Assembly: GCA_022559845.1 (NCBI GenBank) | Contig: CM040117.1 | Location: 143,410,732 to 143,474,731 of the forward strand | Origin: Amorphophallus konjac | Lineage: Eukaryota > Streptophyta > Magnoliopsida > Alismatales > Araceae | Direction of reading: 5' to 3' | DNA length: 64,000 nt | In this document: piece after piece, positions 10,101-21,148 of the stretch | Numbering within the stretch: the stretch's first letter is position 1 | Layout of the letters: each line of letters starts with the position of its first letter | Notes under the pieces: model-generated | What the model saw: the letters and a program-made list of their open reading frames with translations, nothing else | The model's database searches: none | Told to the model about the DNA's origin: nothing | Position numbers and translations under genes: made by a program

Positions 10101-13100
10101 GCTCGGCGCTAAAAGTTCAGTTTTAAAATACACTTAGTTTAAATGAACTACCAGGTCGGGTCCGAGGGTCTAAAATTGAAATACAAGTCGGACAGCCGTG
10201 CCGATCATTCCAACACACCGGGGAGATGAAAGTGACTTGTCAGAACTGGCGGAATCCAAATCGGATGTCCGGTTTGAGCTCGGCAGCTCAAAGTTCAGTT
10301 TTAAAATACACTTAGCTTTAAATGAACTACCAGGTCAGGGTCCGGGGGTCTAAAACTTGAAATACAAGTCGGACGGCCGTGCCGATCATTCCAACACTAC
10401 CGGGGAGATGAAAGTGACTTGTCAGAACTGGCGGAATCCAAATCGGATGTCCGGTTTGAGCTCGGCGCTCAAAGTTCAGTTTTAAAATACACTTAGTTTA
10501 AATGAACTACCAGGTCGGGTCCGAGGGTCTAAAATTGGAAATACAAGTCGGACGGCCGTGCCGATCATTCCAACGAGCCGGGGAGATGAAAGTGACTTGT
10601 CAGAACTGCGGAATCCAAATCGGATGTCCGGTTTGAGCTCGGCGCTAAAAGTTCAGTTTTAAAATACACTTAGTTTAAATGAACTACCAGGTCGGGTCCG
10701 GGGGTCTAAAATTGGAAATACCGATCGGACGGCCGTGCCAATCATTCCAACGTGACCGGGGAGATGAAAGTGACTTGTCAAAACTGACGGAATCCAAATC
10801 GGATGCCCGGTTTGAGCTCGGCGCTCAAAGTTTAGTTTTAAAATACACTTAGTTTAAATGAACTACCAGGTCGGGTCCGGGGGTCTAAAATTGGAAATAC
10901 AAGTCGGACGGCCATGCCGATCATTCCAACGCGACCGGGGAGATGAAAGTGACTTGTCAGAATTGACGAAATCCAAATCGGATGTCCGGTTTTAGCTCGG
11001 CGCTAAAAGTTCAGTTTTAAACTTAGTTTAAATGAACTACCAGGTCGGGTCCGGGGGTCTAAAATTGGAAATACCAGTCGGACGGCCCTGCCGATCATTC
11101 CAACGCGACCGGGGAGATGAAAGTGACTTGTCAGAACTGACGGAATCCAAATCGGATGCCCGGTTTGAGCTCGGCGCTCAAAGTTCAGTTTTAAAATACA
11201 CTTAGTTTAAATGAACTACCAGGTCGGGTCCGGGGGTCTAAAATTGGAAATACAAGTCGGACGGCCGTGCCGATCATTCCAACGCGACCGGGGAGATGAA
11301 AGTGACTTGTTAGAACTGACGGAATCTAAATCGGATGTCCGGTTTGAGCTCGGCGCTAAAAGTTCAGTTTTAAAATACACTTAGTTTAAATGAACTACCA
11401 GGTCGGGTCCGGGGGTCTAAAATTGGAAATACCGGTCGGACGATCGTGCCGATCATTCCAACGCAACCGGGGAGATGAAAGTGACTCGTCAGAACTGACG
11501 GAATCCAAATCGGATGCCCGGTTTGAGCTCGGCGCTCAAAGTTTAGTTTTAAAATACACTTAGTTTAAATGAACTACCAGGTAGGGTCCGGGGGTCTAAA
11601 ATTGGAAATACAAGTCGGACGGCCGTGCCGATCATTCCAACGCGACCGGGGAGATGAAAGTGACTTGTCAGAACTGACGGAATCCAAATCGGATGTCCGG
11701 TTTGAGCTCGGCACTCAAAGTTCAGTTTTAAAATAAACTTAGCTTAAATGAACTCCCAGGTCAGGTCCGGCGGTCAAAAACTTGAAATACAAGTCGGACG
11801 GCCGTGCCGATCATTCCAACACAACCAGGGAGATGAAAGTGACTTGTCAGAACTGGCAGAATCTAAATCGGATGTCCGGTTTGAGCTCGGCGCTAAAAGT
11901 TCAGTTTTAAAATACACTTAGTTTAAATGAACTACCAGGTCGGGTCCGAGGGTCTAAAATTGGAAATACAAGTCGGACGGCCGCGCCGATCATTCCAACA
12001 CAGCCGGGGAGATGAAAGTGACTTGTCAGAACTGGCGGAATCCAAATCGGATGTCCGGTTTGAGCTCGGCGCTAAAAGTTCAGTTTTAAAATAAACTTAG
12101 CTTAAATGAACTCCCAGGTCAGGTCCGGGGGTCAAAAACTTGAAATACAAGTCGGACGGCCATGCCGATCATTCCAACACAACCGGGGAGATGAAAGTGA
12201 CTTGTCAGAACTGACGGAATCCAAATCGGATGCCCGGTTTGAGCTCGGCGCTAAAAGTTCAGTTTTAAAATACACTTAGTTTAAATGAACTACCAGGTCG
12301 GGTCCGGGGGTCTAAAATTGGAAATACCGGTCGGACGGCCATGGCGATCATTCCAACGCGACCGGGGAGATGAAAGTGACTTGTCAGAACTGGCGGAATC
12401 CAAATCGGATGTCCGGTTTGAGCTTGGCGCTAAAAGTTCAGTTTTAAAATACACTTAGTTTAAATGAACTACCAGGTCGGGTCCGGGGGTCTAAAATTGG
12501 AAATACCGGTCGGACGGCCGTGCCGATCATTCCAACGCGACCGGGGAGATGAAAGTGACTTGTCAGAACTGACGGAATCCAAATCGGATGCCCGGTTTGA
12601 GCTCGGCACTCAAAGTTCAGTTTTAAAATATACTTAGTTTAAATGAACTACCAGGTCGGGTCCGGGGGTCTAAAATTGGAAATACCGGTCGGACGGCCAT
12701 GCCGATCATTCCAACGCGACCGGGGAGATGAAAGTGACTTGTCAGAACTGACGGAATTTAAATCGGATGTCCGGTTTGAGCTCGGCACTCAAAGTTCAGT
12801 TTTAAAATAAACTTAGCTTAAATGAACTCCCAAGTCAGGTCCGGGGGTCAAAAACTTGAAATACAAGTCGGACGGCCGTGCCGATCATTCCAACACAACC
12901 GGGGAGATGAAAGTGACTTGTCAGAACTGACAGAATCGAAATCGGATGCCCGGTTTGAGCTCGGCGCTAAAAGTTCAGTTTTAAAATACACTTAGTTTAA
13001 ATGAACTACCAGGTCGGGTCCGGGGGTCTAAAATTGGAAATACCGGTCGGACGGCCGTGCCGATCATTCCAACGCGACCGGGGAGATGAAAGTGACTTGT

Positions 13101-13794
13101 CAGAACTGACGGAATCTAAATCGGATGTCCGGTTTGAGCTCGGCGCTCAAAGTTCAGTTTTAAAATACACTTAGTTTAAATGAACTACCAGGTCGGGTCC
13201 GGGGGTCTAAAATTGGAAATACAAGTCGGACGGCCGTGACGATCATTCCAACGCGACCGGGGAGATGAAAGTGACTTGTCAGAACTGACGGAATCCAAAT
13301 CGGATGTCCGGTTTGAGCTCGGCGCTCAAAGATCAGTTTTAAAATACACTTAGTTTAAATGAACTACCAGGTCGGGTCCGGGGGTCTAAAATTGGAAATA
13401 CCGGTCGGACGGCCGTGCCGATCATTCCAACGCGACCGGGGAGATGAAAGTGACTTGTCAGAACTGACGGAATCCAAATCGGATGTCCGGTTTGAGCTCG
13501 GCACTCAAAGTTCAGTTTTAAAATAAACTTAGCTTAAATGAACTCCCAGGTCAGGTCCGGGGGTCTAAATATTGTTTCAAGCTAGTAGTTGATCTATAAA
13601 GTCTGCAGTTATCAATTTGATATGTTTGATTTATATTTATGCTCATTTCTTCGCACTAATTTTTTTATCTATGAATGAATGTTATTATTTTTTTAATGTA
13701 GGGGGATCCTTCTGCGGGCAGCGACAGAGGAGATGAGCAGGGCAGTGACGATATGGATGATGAGGATATTGACGATGTACCAGATATTTCTTGA
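7169..13794 (+). CDS. Transposase_24 (Ptta/En/Spm-type, TNPA-like) multi-exon gene of CACTA-1
   Basis: Reconstructed from GT-AG junctions that keep frame: 7169-7259, 7331-7384, 7448-7504, 7571-7600, 7664-7720, 7910-7966, 8033-8089, 8278-8407, 8484-8613, 8699-9025, 9102-9206, 9298-9708 and 13702-13794, plus doubtful 56-nt exons 7788-7843 and 8156-8211 whose inclusion would shift the frame. The N-terminus is Arg/Gly/Ser-rich, followed by proline-rich repeats (LPPVVHTPPPPP). The core has the family's layout: WKAHRPLWMRQEDWEISCDH, then SEKAKANRA and HTSGSISYAAH, then a segment ending KKGRIYGFGESLDAS. A glutamine-rich coiled-coil-like part (MQRQQQHFQQEISSQVS) and an acidic tail (DDMDDEDIDDVPDIS) close it. 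Family proteins accompany TNP2 and are thought to bind subterminal repeats. The last intron (9709-13701) is filled by a satellite-like array. Intron-exon structure is inferred, without transcript data. Confidence 0.82.
7331..8277 (+). repeat. Tandem micro-exon/intron array, 123-bp unit
   Basis: From 7571 on, each unit of about 123 bp holds a 66-bp intron (GTATGTATATTTTAATT... to TTCTTGCAG) and a 57-bp exon beginning GTCTCAGTGGCCTCCCAC. Exon starts are 7448, 7571 (short 30-nt variant), 7664, 7788, 7910, 8033, 8156 and 8278. The 57-nt exons are flanked by phase-1 introns on both sides, so adding or losing a unit leaves the frame intact. Two units are damaged: at 7786 the acceptor CAG has become CAA, and the exon at 8156 lacks one C; both give 56 nt. 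Confidence 0.88.
9775..13567 (+). repeat. Satellite-like 179-bp tandem repeat inside an intron, about 21 copies
   Basis: The landmark CCGGGGAGATGAAAGTGAC recurs from 9862 to 13436 at a spacing of 174-182 bp, mostly exactly 179. Units share AACTACCAGGTCGGGTCCGG, GCCGATCATTCCAAC and GGTTTGAGCTCGGCGCT. Copies fall into sub-variants, for example ACAAGTCGG against ACCGGTCGG, and CACAACC against CGCGACC. The array fills nearly all of the last intron of the Transposase_24 gene, in the same orientation. Confidence 0.95.
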
Positions 13795-14059
13795 TGTTTA
13801 ATGATATTTGTTTTATGTTATTCAGACGGATCAGCAGGGTTAATGTGTTTTTCTTTGTATTTATTTTGTCAGCATGGTGTTGAATTTTTTTATTGGTGGT
13901 GTTTATTTATTTGAACATCTATGTTATGTTGAGATTTTTTCGGTGGTGTTTATTTATTTGGGTATGTTGATGTTGAGTTTTTTTTTGTGGTTAGTTCCAA
14001 TAATTTTTTTTAACAGGTTTATTAGATAAATAAACTTAAATTTTTAAAAAAATATATAT

Positions 14060-14570
14060 TTTTTTCAGACGGATTTATAATCCGTCTAAAATGACGTTTG
14101 TAATAGAGACGGTAATTTCAGACGTAATTTATATCCGTCGTGAATTACGTTTTAAACACCGACGGATTTAGGACGAACAACATATGGAACCGTCGTTGGA
14201 AGTTACGACGACAAAGTAATCCGTCGTAATATCCGGCAGAAATAGAGACGGATTTCAGACAATATTTCAGACGGATTACGGATGGTATTTACAACGGATA
14301 ATAAATCCGTCTTAAAAACCGTATGAAATACAGACGGAAATTTCAGACTGATAATTACATACGGAAATTTTATCGTGTGAGATTTAGACGGAATTTATGA
14401 CCGAAATTATTTGTGTCTTAATTTCAGACGGAATTTCAGACCGAAAAGTTAACTGTCACAAATTAGTGACTAAGAATTTCAGACGGTTGAGTTCGGTCTT
14501 AAATCCGTCGGAAATCCGTTACAAATATGTGTTGCGACGGATTTTCAGACGGATTTGAGACGGATAACGT
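14060..14570. repeat. CACTA-1 right subterminal repeat region
   Basis: Many direct and inverted copies of TTCAGACGG, AGACGGA and TCCGTC, mirroring 453-700 and running into the right terminal repeat. 13795-14059 between the last exon and this region is AT-rich with no gene. Confidence 0.85.
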
Positions 14571-14600
14571 CCGTCTGAAATCCCGCTTTTTCTGGTTGTG
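14571..14600 (-). repeat. CACTA-1 right terminal inverted repeat
   Basis: Ends CCCGCTTTTTCTGGTTGTG, the inverse of 423-452 with about two differences. Followed by the CTA duplication at 14601-14603. Confidence 0.92.
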
Positions 14601-14603
14601 CTA

Positions 14604-16974
14604 TGCGTTGAGTTGGGTCTTTGGACTACAATCTCTGCCTCGTATCAGATCTTTAAAATTGGGATTGGTTGATGTATGAATGATTTCTTGAGCCGAGCTA
14701 TGTAAATTGAGAATATGTTTGTAGTTAAATGATTCATATATTTGGCTTTTGGATGATTTCTCATTTCAACACTTGTGAATGATCTTTGAAGATCTGTTGT
14801 TGAACAATTCTGTAAATTGGGTTGCATTGCTTAATTTTGATCATCTAAGCACCCTTATTTATAAAGGTCATGTCATGAAAAATATTTGTTGATTCATGAA
14901 TAGAATGAGGATGATTTCAATGAGAATTTTGTCACACTGGCTTGAAAATCAAAGCTCTTATCTTACAAAAACCACTTGCATTCCACTCTCACATAGTTAT
15001 AGGTTGCATGCATCATAATTCAATGCATAATGTGCTTTTAGATCATGCAAATGAAAATCAAGTCTGAATCACTTTGCACACTGCATCGCATTCTCATATG
15101 CTCATATGTTATTTTGCATTAGAACTCATGCATTAGTCGCACTTAAATCATTCAGTTGGCATCCATTCAATTGGTATCAAATTGACATCACATTGCTCGC
15201 ATGCATGTCATAGTGCATTTGCATAAACTCCCACTGCGTGCTTGTGTGATATTATATGCTATTCACCCCCATCCGTTGGCATTTCTATGGCCTTATGTCT
15301 TCTTGATAAATAATGTTGCATTTGAGTCATTATTGGAGTGCTTCATGTCGTACACTCTGGTGGAATTCATATTTCATAAGTGCATCTATTTAGGGGGAGC
15401 TGCACGGTTATGTATTCATGATATTTTCAGTATACATGCTGAATCAAATTCGCACACTTCATGTACAAAATGTGAAAATAAGTGTTAATGATAAGGATAT
15501 ATGAATTTCTTTTCAACACTCTCGAGATGTTAAATTTGCTACATATATGTTGAAGAGACAGTTGAGAAAAAAGCTGCCTACCCATCCTTGTTGAAAAATC
15601 TGAAATGAAAATGAAAGATGGAGCAATGCTCGGTCTCACTAAGTAAACTAGGCACATGTCACCTGAGACGTGATGGGGTTCATATCTGTAAAGTGTTGAC
15701 TAGTATCTCTGTTCAAAATAAGGTGAAATGGTTCAGTATTCTGAGTAACCGGGGATTCTGGCATGAGCTCCATGCGTCTACTCGTGTAAAAAGGAATTAT
15801 TTGAACCTAATCACTCTTGAAAAATTCTGACTACCATGTGATATTGATTGAGTTAAAAAATTATGGTGAAAACTCACAGTGGTAGAGCGAAGCCTCCAAT
15901 ACGTTGTTCTCAAAATTGAAGTGCCGTCTATAAAATGTCTCCTTGTGTTAATCTGAAAATCTGAATATCCATATTATAACTATTATTTTTCATATAACTC
16001 ACTTACACATCTGGAAATTTGATTTAATATGTATTCAGACAGTTGATTGACTGCATTATCAATTGCATGAATCTCCTACATGATTGCACAATCTCCCATG
16101 TGTTATAAGTGAATACTTCAGTTGCTATGACCCTCATGCACCCTTCTTATACCCATTCCCTCTTAAATAAGTACGGGGGAGATATGTTGCGTGTATATAT
16201 ACGTATTTGTCTGTTTGTTTGTTTATGCATCTCACATGTCATCACATGCATATGTTGCATCTCATGCATTTCAAACCACAAATCAAAAATCAAAATCTGA
16301 AAATAATGAAAACCCAAAAATTGAATGGACTTCACATGCTGCACACTTGTTAAATAAGGTTTGGATTTTGTTTGACCAAGGGGCGAAGCGTGAAATCAGC
16401 TCTACTCATCCTAGCACGTCCAAATAATCAACAATTGATATCCTATCATGCCAACCATTGGTATCTCCAAAACAAATAAAAATATGCAACATGAAAATCA
16501 ACAAAAACATGATTTGGTGCCTCCCAGGCATTCCATGAACCCACTTGTTTATCATTTTCTCCTTCATCATGATTTGGTGCTTCATCAGACTTTAAATTGT
16601 GGGTCTTTGTTCCTTGCTCATTCATCATTATGCTATTTGAACCTCTGTGGTTTCCTCCCTTCATCTTGATAGTGTTCATGTGGGAGAATGTTTGGAATTA
16701 CCCTGCCTGTTGTTAATGACAATGGGGGAGCAAGTTATGTTGTTAAGGGAGACAGCTTTGCCTTATCCCACTTTTTGATAATGTCAAAGGGGGAAGAAAG
16801 ATGATTCATGCATGCCTTTGTGATGATTCTTGATTGCCCTTGTCAGGAGAAAAAGATTCATGATTGCCATGTGTAAGGGGAAGAAGAACATGTTGTATCG
16901 TCATTTAGTTTATCATCATCACTACGTTTGTCCTCATCCATCACTAAATTTGTCATCATCAAAAAGGGGGAGAT
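14604..16974 (+). other. SIRE element A, internal 3' noncoding region (right part)
   Basis: Continuation of 1-422 after the CACTA insertion. No protein domain is visible in any frame. It carries signals shared with elements B and C: GAGTAACCGGGGATTCTGG near 15743, GAGCGAAGCCTCCAATA near 15887, and repeated polypurine stretches (AGGGGGAG-like near 15393, 16170, 16725, 16785 and 16961). This is the typical spacer between the coding part and the 3' LTR of SIRE elements. Confidence 0.65.
16961..16973 (+). promoter_or_regulatory. Polypurine tract of element A
   Basis: AAAAAGGGGGAGA lies one base before the LTR start TGTTGAGC. It is the expected primer site for plus-strand DNA synthesis. Confidence 0.8.
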
Positions 16975-18902
16975 TGTTGAGCTATAGTTTTGATGATAAC
17001 TAAATTTAGTGTGTATTGCTATGGTTTTGATGCTAACTAAATGGTTGATTGTTCATATCGATTGGTTGAATATGATTGAGTTGAACATGTGCATTGAATG
17101 CTTCCTATGCATACTTTTCATGGATCTTGGTTACATGATACATTCATATTGGACAAACGCATATCTATTGATCTTGATATTTAGTCAATCATGTTTTCAA
17201 AGTATTCACTTGTATATGTGCATGGCTAAATTACTCTCATACTTTGCTCACTTGCATAGAATTAATTCTTCACCTTTAGCTTAAACCTTTTATGGTTCAA
17301 GTGTTTGTATGCACCTTGAACATGGGCTTTCATATATGCATTTCATACATTTATCATATTGATTATTAAGCTAAAGTTCTAATCATTTTTATAATGATTT
17401 TGTAGGTTAACTTCTTTGTATAATCTCTCCAAGATCAAAGGAGCTTGATGCCACAAAGTTTGGAAGGGTTGCAATGGAGTTTGGGGGTGAAATCTTAAAG
17501 TCAGGAATTTCACTGTAGCTAGGTCGACACTATAGCGCGGTCGACCGCCAGGCCAATCCCGATCGACCGAAAATAATAGAATGCAACAGTTCTGTTTCCT
17601 GTAGAGTTCCGGTCGACCGCTAGCCAGTTCCGGTCGACCGCCAGCCCCGATAAGCCAAAAATGTTGACTTTTGTCCATCTCGGAAGGAGCATCTCCTCTT
17701 GGTATTGTTTAATCCCAAAGCCACCAAACCTTCCAGATTTTGTGGATCTGGTTATTGGGATGTCTATGGACAATTCAAAGTGTATAAAATACACACAAGA
17801 GGGTTAGAAACAAAATCTATCTAAGAGCTCAAAGGGGAGATCAAGGGGGAGAGCTATCAAAGGAAGAAGAAGGCTGCTGCAACCCTCCGTGAACAGTACT
17901 CCGTCCAGCAACTTCTTCATCCATCTGAAGGTATTCAAGCTCCATCTAAAGCCAGCAACCAAAGGGGAAGTGGAGAAGCAAGAAAACATCAAGGAGATCA
18001 AGAAAGATGTCCAAGGAAGAAGAAGCTGTACTGTAGCCGTGAACTGTACCTCATGGAAGATCTCCTCATCCCTACACAAGCCTTTCAAGCTCCATTCAAG
18101 CCATTCAAGTGAAGTAGGAAGCATCGTTCCGAGCTCTACACCATACACTCAGTGGAAGCCAAATCAGGAGTCTTCTAAACTGTGCTTCTTTGTTTTTGTG
18201 TTTTGGGCCTTATATTTGTGCTCGTCATAAACTGAAGAACTTGTGTGTGTGTGGATCGTTGTTGGATCCGTGGTCGTATGTGTGTGTGTGTGTGTGTCGT
18301 ATTTGATTCGTGTTTGCGTAGATCTTCCTAGATCTGCGTTTGTGTGTGTGTGGATCTTTTTAGATCCGATCTTTTTAGTGTGTGGAGTGCTGCATCTGTC
18401 GCCGCGTGTGTGTGTTTTGTTGATCCGCTTGTTGGATCGTGTTGGAGACCTCGTCTCTATGTGTGTGTGTGTGTGTGTGTTGGGGTGCGTCCCCATGTGT
18501 TTGTGGGCAGGCATCATCCTGTGTGTGTGGTTGGAGCGTCATCTCCGTTTTGGGGATTTATCTCCGAGTGAAGCCTCACCCAGTTTGGTGAGGGGTGGAC
18601 GTAGGACTGCCGTCGTTGCATCCGAACCACCTTAAAAACCGTTGTGCTTTGTATTTTGAATTGTGTGGTTTGGTCCATTTCCTCTACTCCCATTCTACGT
18701 GAGTGATTAGTGTAAACTGGTTGTTTGGATTTATCCACGTGCTTATTACTTAATTTCTATCATCATCATATAAACTTGATAAATCCAATTTTGTGTTCAT
18801 AGATTTGAATATCTTAAGTAGCATTCTATCACATATTTTATAAAAGATGAAAAGTTTTCTTAAAATTTGTAATCACCCAATTCACCCCCCTCTTGCGTGT
18901 CA
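16975..18902 (+). repeat. 3' LTR of SIRE element A
   Basis: Starts TGTTGAGCTATAGTTTTGAT right after the polypurine tract; the end is placed at TGCGTGTCA (18902) by analogy with the other LTRs, and the matching 5' LTR lies outside the window. Features in order: a cluster of GCGGTCGACCGCC-type palindromes (17520-17650), a TATA-like TATAAAA (17783), GT-rich microsatellites (18243-18480), the hairpin CCTCACCCAGTTTGGTGAGG (18574) followed by GGTGGACGTAGG, and CGAACCACCTTAAAA. It is related along its length to solo LTR D (38216-39972). Confidence 0.82.
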
Positions 18903-20055
18903 TTAATCGCGGGACTTCACCCTGCTGATCTCCCACATGATCAAGGCACTCCGAATCGCCCACACGTCCTTCTCGGCCCCGATCTTCCTTGCTTGTAGCG
19001 CGGGTAGGTGAGATAAAGGTAGAACCGTGATCCAGGGAAGGCCAACTTGTAGGTAGCACCTATGGGTGTTATACATCGCCAGGGTAGTATTCCCCACCAG
19101 CTGAAGGTCCAATCCCAGCCGCCGGGGTAGCCTAAGAGTGGTGCCTTGCAAAGCATGTGGTCGCATCACAAACCGATCGAGTGGCAATGTGTTGAGGTAG
19201 AATCGTCACTCGTTTCTAGTCTTCTTATCCGCTGTCCGGCACTCAACCTACTGAGGTAATCTTGATGCACCTCCAATATAGATGAGTGGGTGGCTCCTAA
19301 AGATTCAGCTAAGAGAGGGAACATCATCATTGGGCAAGAATTTTAATATTGTCCCCATCCAACAGTCAAGAAGAATCATGGATCCAAAAAGAGGACCCCC
19401 AATGGAAGCTGAACTAAGGCCCTCATACAAGGAAGAACGAATGGCCTATTAGATAGACAACCCCTGCCACAATGCACTAATGATGCTAAGGTTTGGAATG
19501 TCTAGGAGGTGGTCGGTGGTAGCGAAGAGTAGAGCTCTGTAGAGGCAGATGGAAGCAGCCTTAGCTATAGCCTCATTCCACCCACACTTATTCTTGCTGT
19601 GGGGGGTAATCCACTGTGGCCAGGGGGACCAAGTGAATGTGCTGAGAGCTGATCATGGTCCTAATATCCTTCGGATTTTGTAGGAATTCCCCTAGGATGC
19701 GAGAGGGGTCTATGGGAGCAACCGTATGTCATACCAGGTATTCGTCCCCCACCGTAGCCCTAGGAAGGGCTAATAGTGTCTCAATCTCTTCTAGAAGGAT
19801 GGTGGCCTCGAATGTTGGAAAGACAAAAGTGTGTGTTTGGGGATGCCAAAGCTCTACTAAGGCCGATATACTATGCCAATCGAGAGATATTTTATGGTAA
19901 TTTTTGGCTACGACGAGCAAGGGATAGAGGTGCCAAGCCTTTAATATGGTGATTACTTCTATTGGGAGTTCTTTTACCATGGGAGCCACCCATTTCTGAT
20001 TGGAATAGCGTCGTGGGCCAGGGAGAAGCTGAGGTAAGGAAGAAAAGGAAAACAA
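18903..20055 (-). pseudogene. Decayed PMD/DUF7745-like gene, antisense in element H
   Basis: From the ATG at 20055 the minus strand reads ISALVELWHPQTHTFVFPTF, then an LEEIETLLALP block. This pattern (a helix ending in W.P.T.TF.FP, then LEE...LL.LP) is typical of the N-terminal part of plant mobile domain and related transposon-borne proteins. The frame stops at 19729 and downstream blocks are broken by many stops; a last open piece lies at 18903-19187. I do not recognise a catalytic domain and assign no function beyond family resemblance. Confidence 0.5.
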
Positions 20056-21148
20056 AAGGAGAGAAGAAGAGGAGTGATGTAAGAATTTGAAGAAAATTTG
20101 ATGAATATGAAAAGCAATTGCATTAACTTACATCCCTTGAAGAGCCGGTGCTCAAGTGTTTAGGGATAGTGGTCAGCCGTTGTAGCGGCCCTAAGCTCTT
20201 TTCTAGCCGGCCTTGGCCCGTCATAGCCGCCCTCACCCATGGTGCTTGCTTCAAGGGACCTCTTCATGATAAAAGAGAGGTTTTTCTAAGATTTCCAAAG
20301 CCTAGAAAGAGGGGTTTGTGTGACCTACGAGTTTGGGCTTGCTCCCAACTTATAGAACCTAGAAAGCACCTCTTTTCTATTGAGATTAGAGCAGGAAGAT
20401 CGGATTTGGGGTTAAGATAAGCTCTAGCACATTTAGGATAACTCCCCACCCGGATTAGGACTAAAGAGTGGAGTCCCGGTCAGATTATCTATGCCCTGAG
20501 GGGTGACGGTCAGTCGCAAGATTGCTACTAGAGGTAGCAGTCCGCATGCGACCGTCTCCTAGTTCCTGTACTTGGATCATGTCTGTGTCATATGACAGTC
20601 TCCAGGGAGACCGTTTCTTGAATTAGTGGTCCTTTGTAGACCGTCTTCTTGTTCCCTTCTGCTCGCCTCCCACCCTATTGCAGCGGTCTGTTGCAAGATC
20701 GCTATTTTTCTTTGGTGGTCCTTTAAAGACCGCCTCCTCGCCCTGCCTATGCATAACTTCCTATATCTTGGTCCTACTATCTCTCGAGTCTTGCCTATCA
20801 ATCCGTATCCCTCTATCTGCCTCTTCGTCAGTCAGTTAATCGTGCATATAGGGTTTAGTCATATCACAGTAGCCATGCAAGCATTCATTTCATAAAAAGA
20901 AGAGTCAAATTTTCATCTTCATTGTATTTAAGTCAGAGCATATACACATGTGTCTCATACATAAAGAAGAAGGCGAACAAAAGGGAAAAGGAATCTCTCA
21001 AGCTGGTCCCTCAATAGGACCCCCGCTGTCACCGGTGTCCTCGTGCCTCTTCCCTGGCGGGCCCATGGTTATGCATCCTCCTCCCGGCATCGCCGCCGCT
21101 CCTCATCCTCATTTCTCCAATGGCCAGAGAAGCCCGTAAGGTACTCTC

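Larger units (their letters stand above)
423..14600 (+). mobile_element. Complete CACTA (En/Spm-type) DNA transposon, CACTA-1
   Basis: A 14,178-bp element. The left end begins CACTACCAAAAAAAGCGGG and the right end finishes CCCGCTTTTTCTGGTTGTG, so about 30 bp of terminal inverted repeat match with few mismatches. A perfect 3-bp duplication (CTA) flanks it. Both ends are rich in the subterminal motif TTCAGACGG and its complement, the kind of site bound by TNPA-type proteins. Inside, in order, are a hAT-like insertion, minisatellites, an ARF gene fragment, foldbacks, a TNP2 transposase reading frame and a multi-exon Transposase_24 gene, both on the plus strand. It sits in SIRE element A. The transposase is frameshifted and short at its C-terminus, so the copy is probably not autonomous. 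Confidence 0.95.

Noticed and set aside
9775..13567. CRISPR-like array
   Set aside because: Units are 179 bp and homologous end to end, without unique spacers, in a plant transposon intron.
18243..18635. Val/Cys-rich frame
   Set aside because: It is a translation of GT microsatellites in LTR A.
20148..20895. Small open frames in element H
   Set aside because: Short, without domains, and overlapping noncoding motif-rich DNA.
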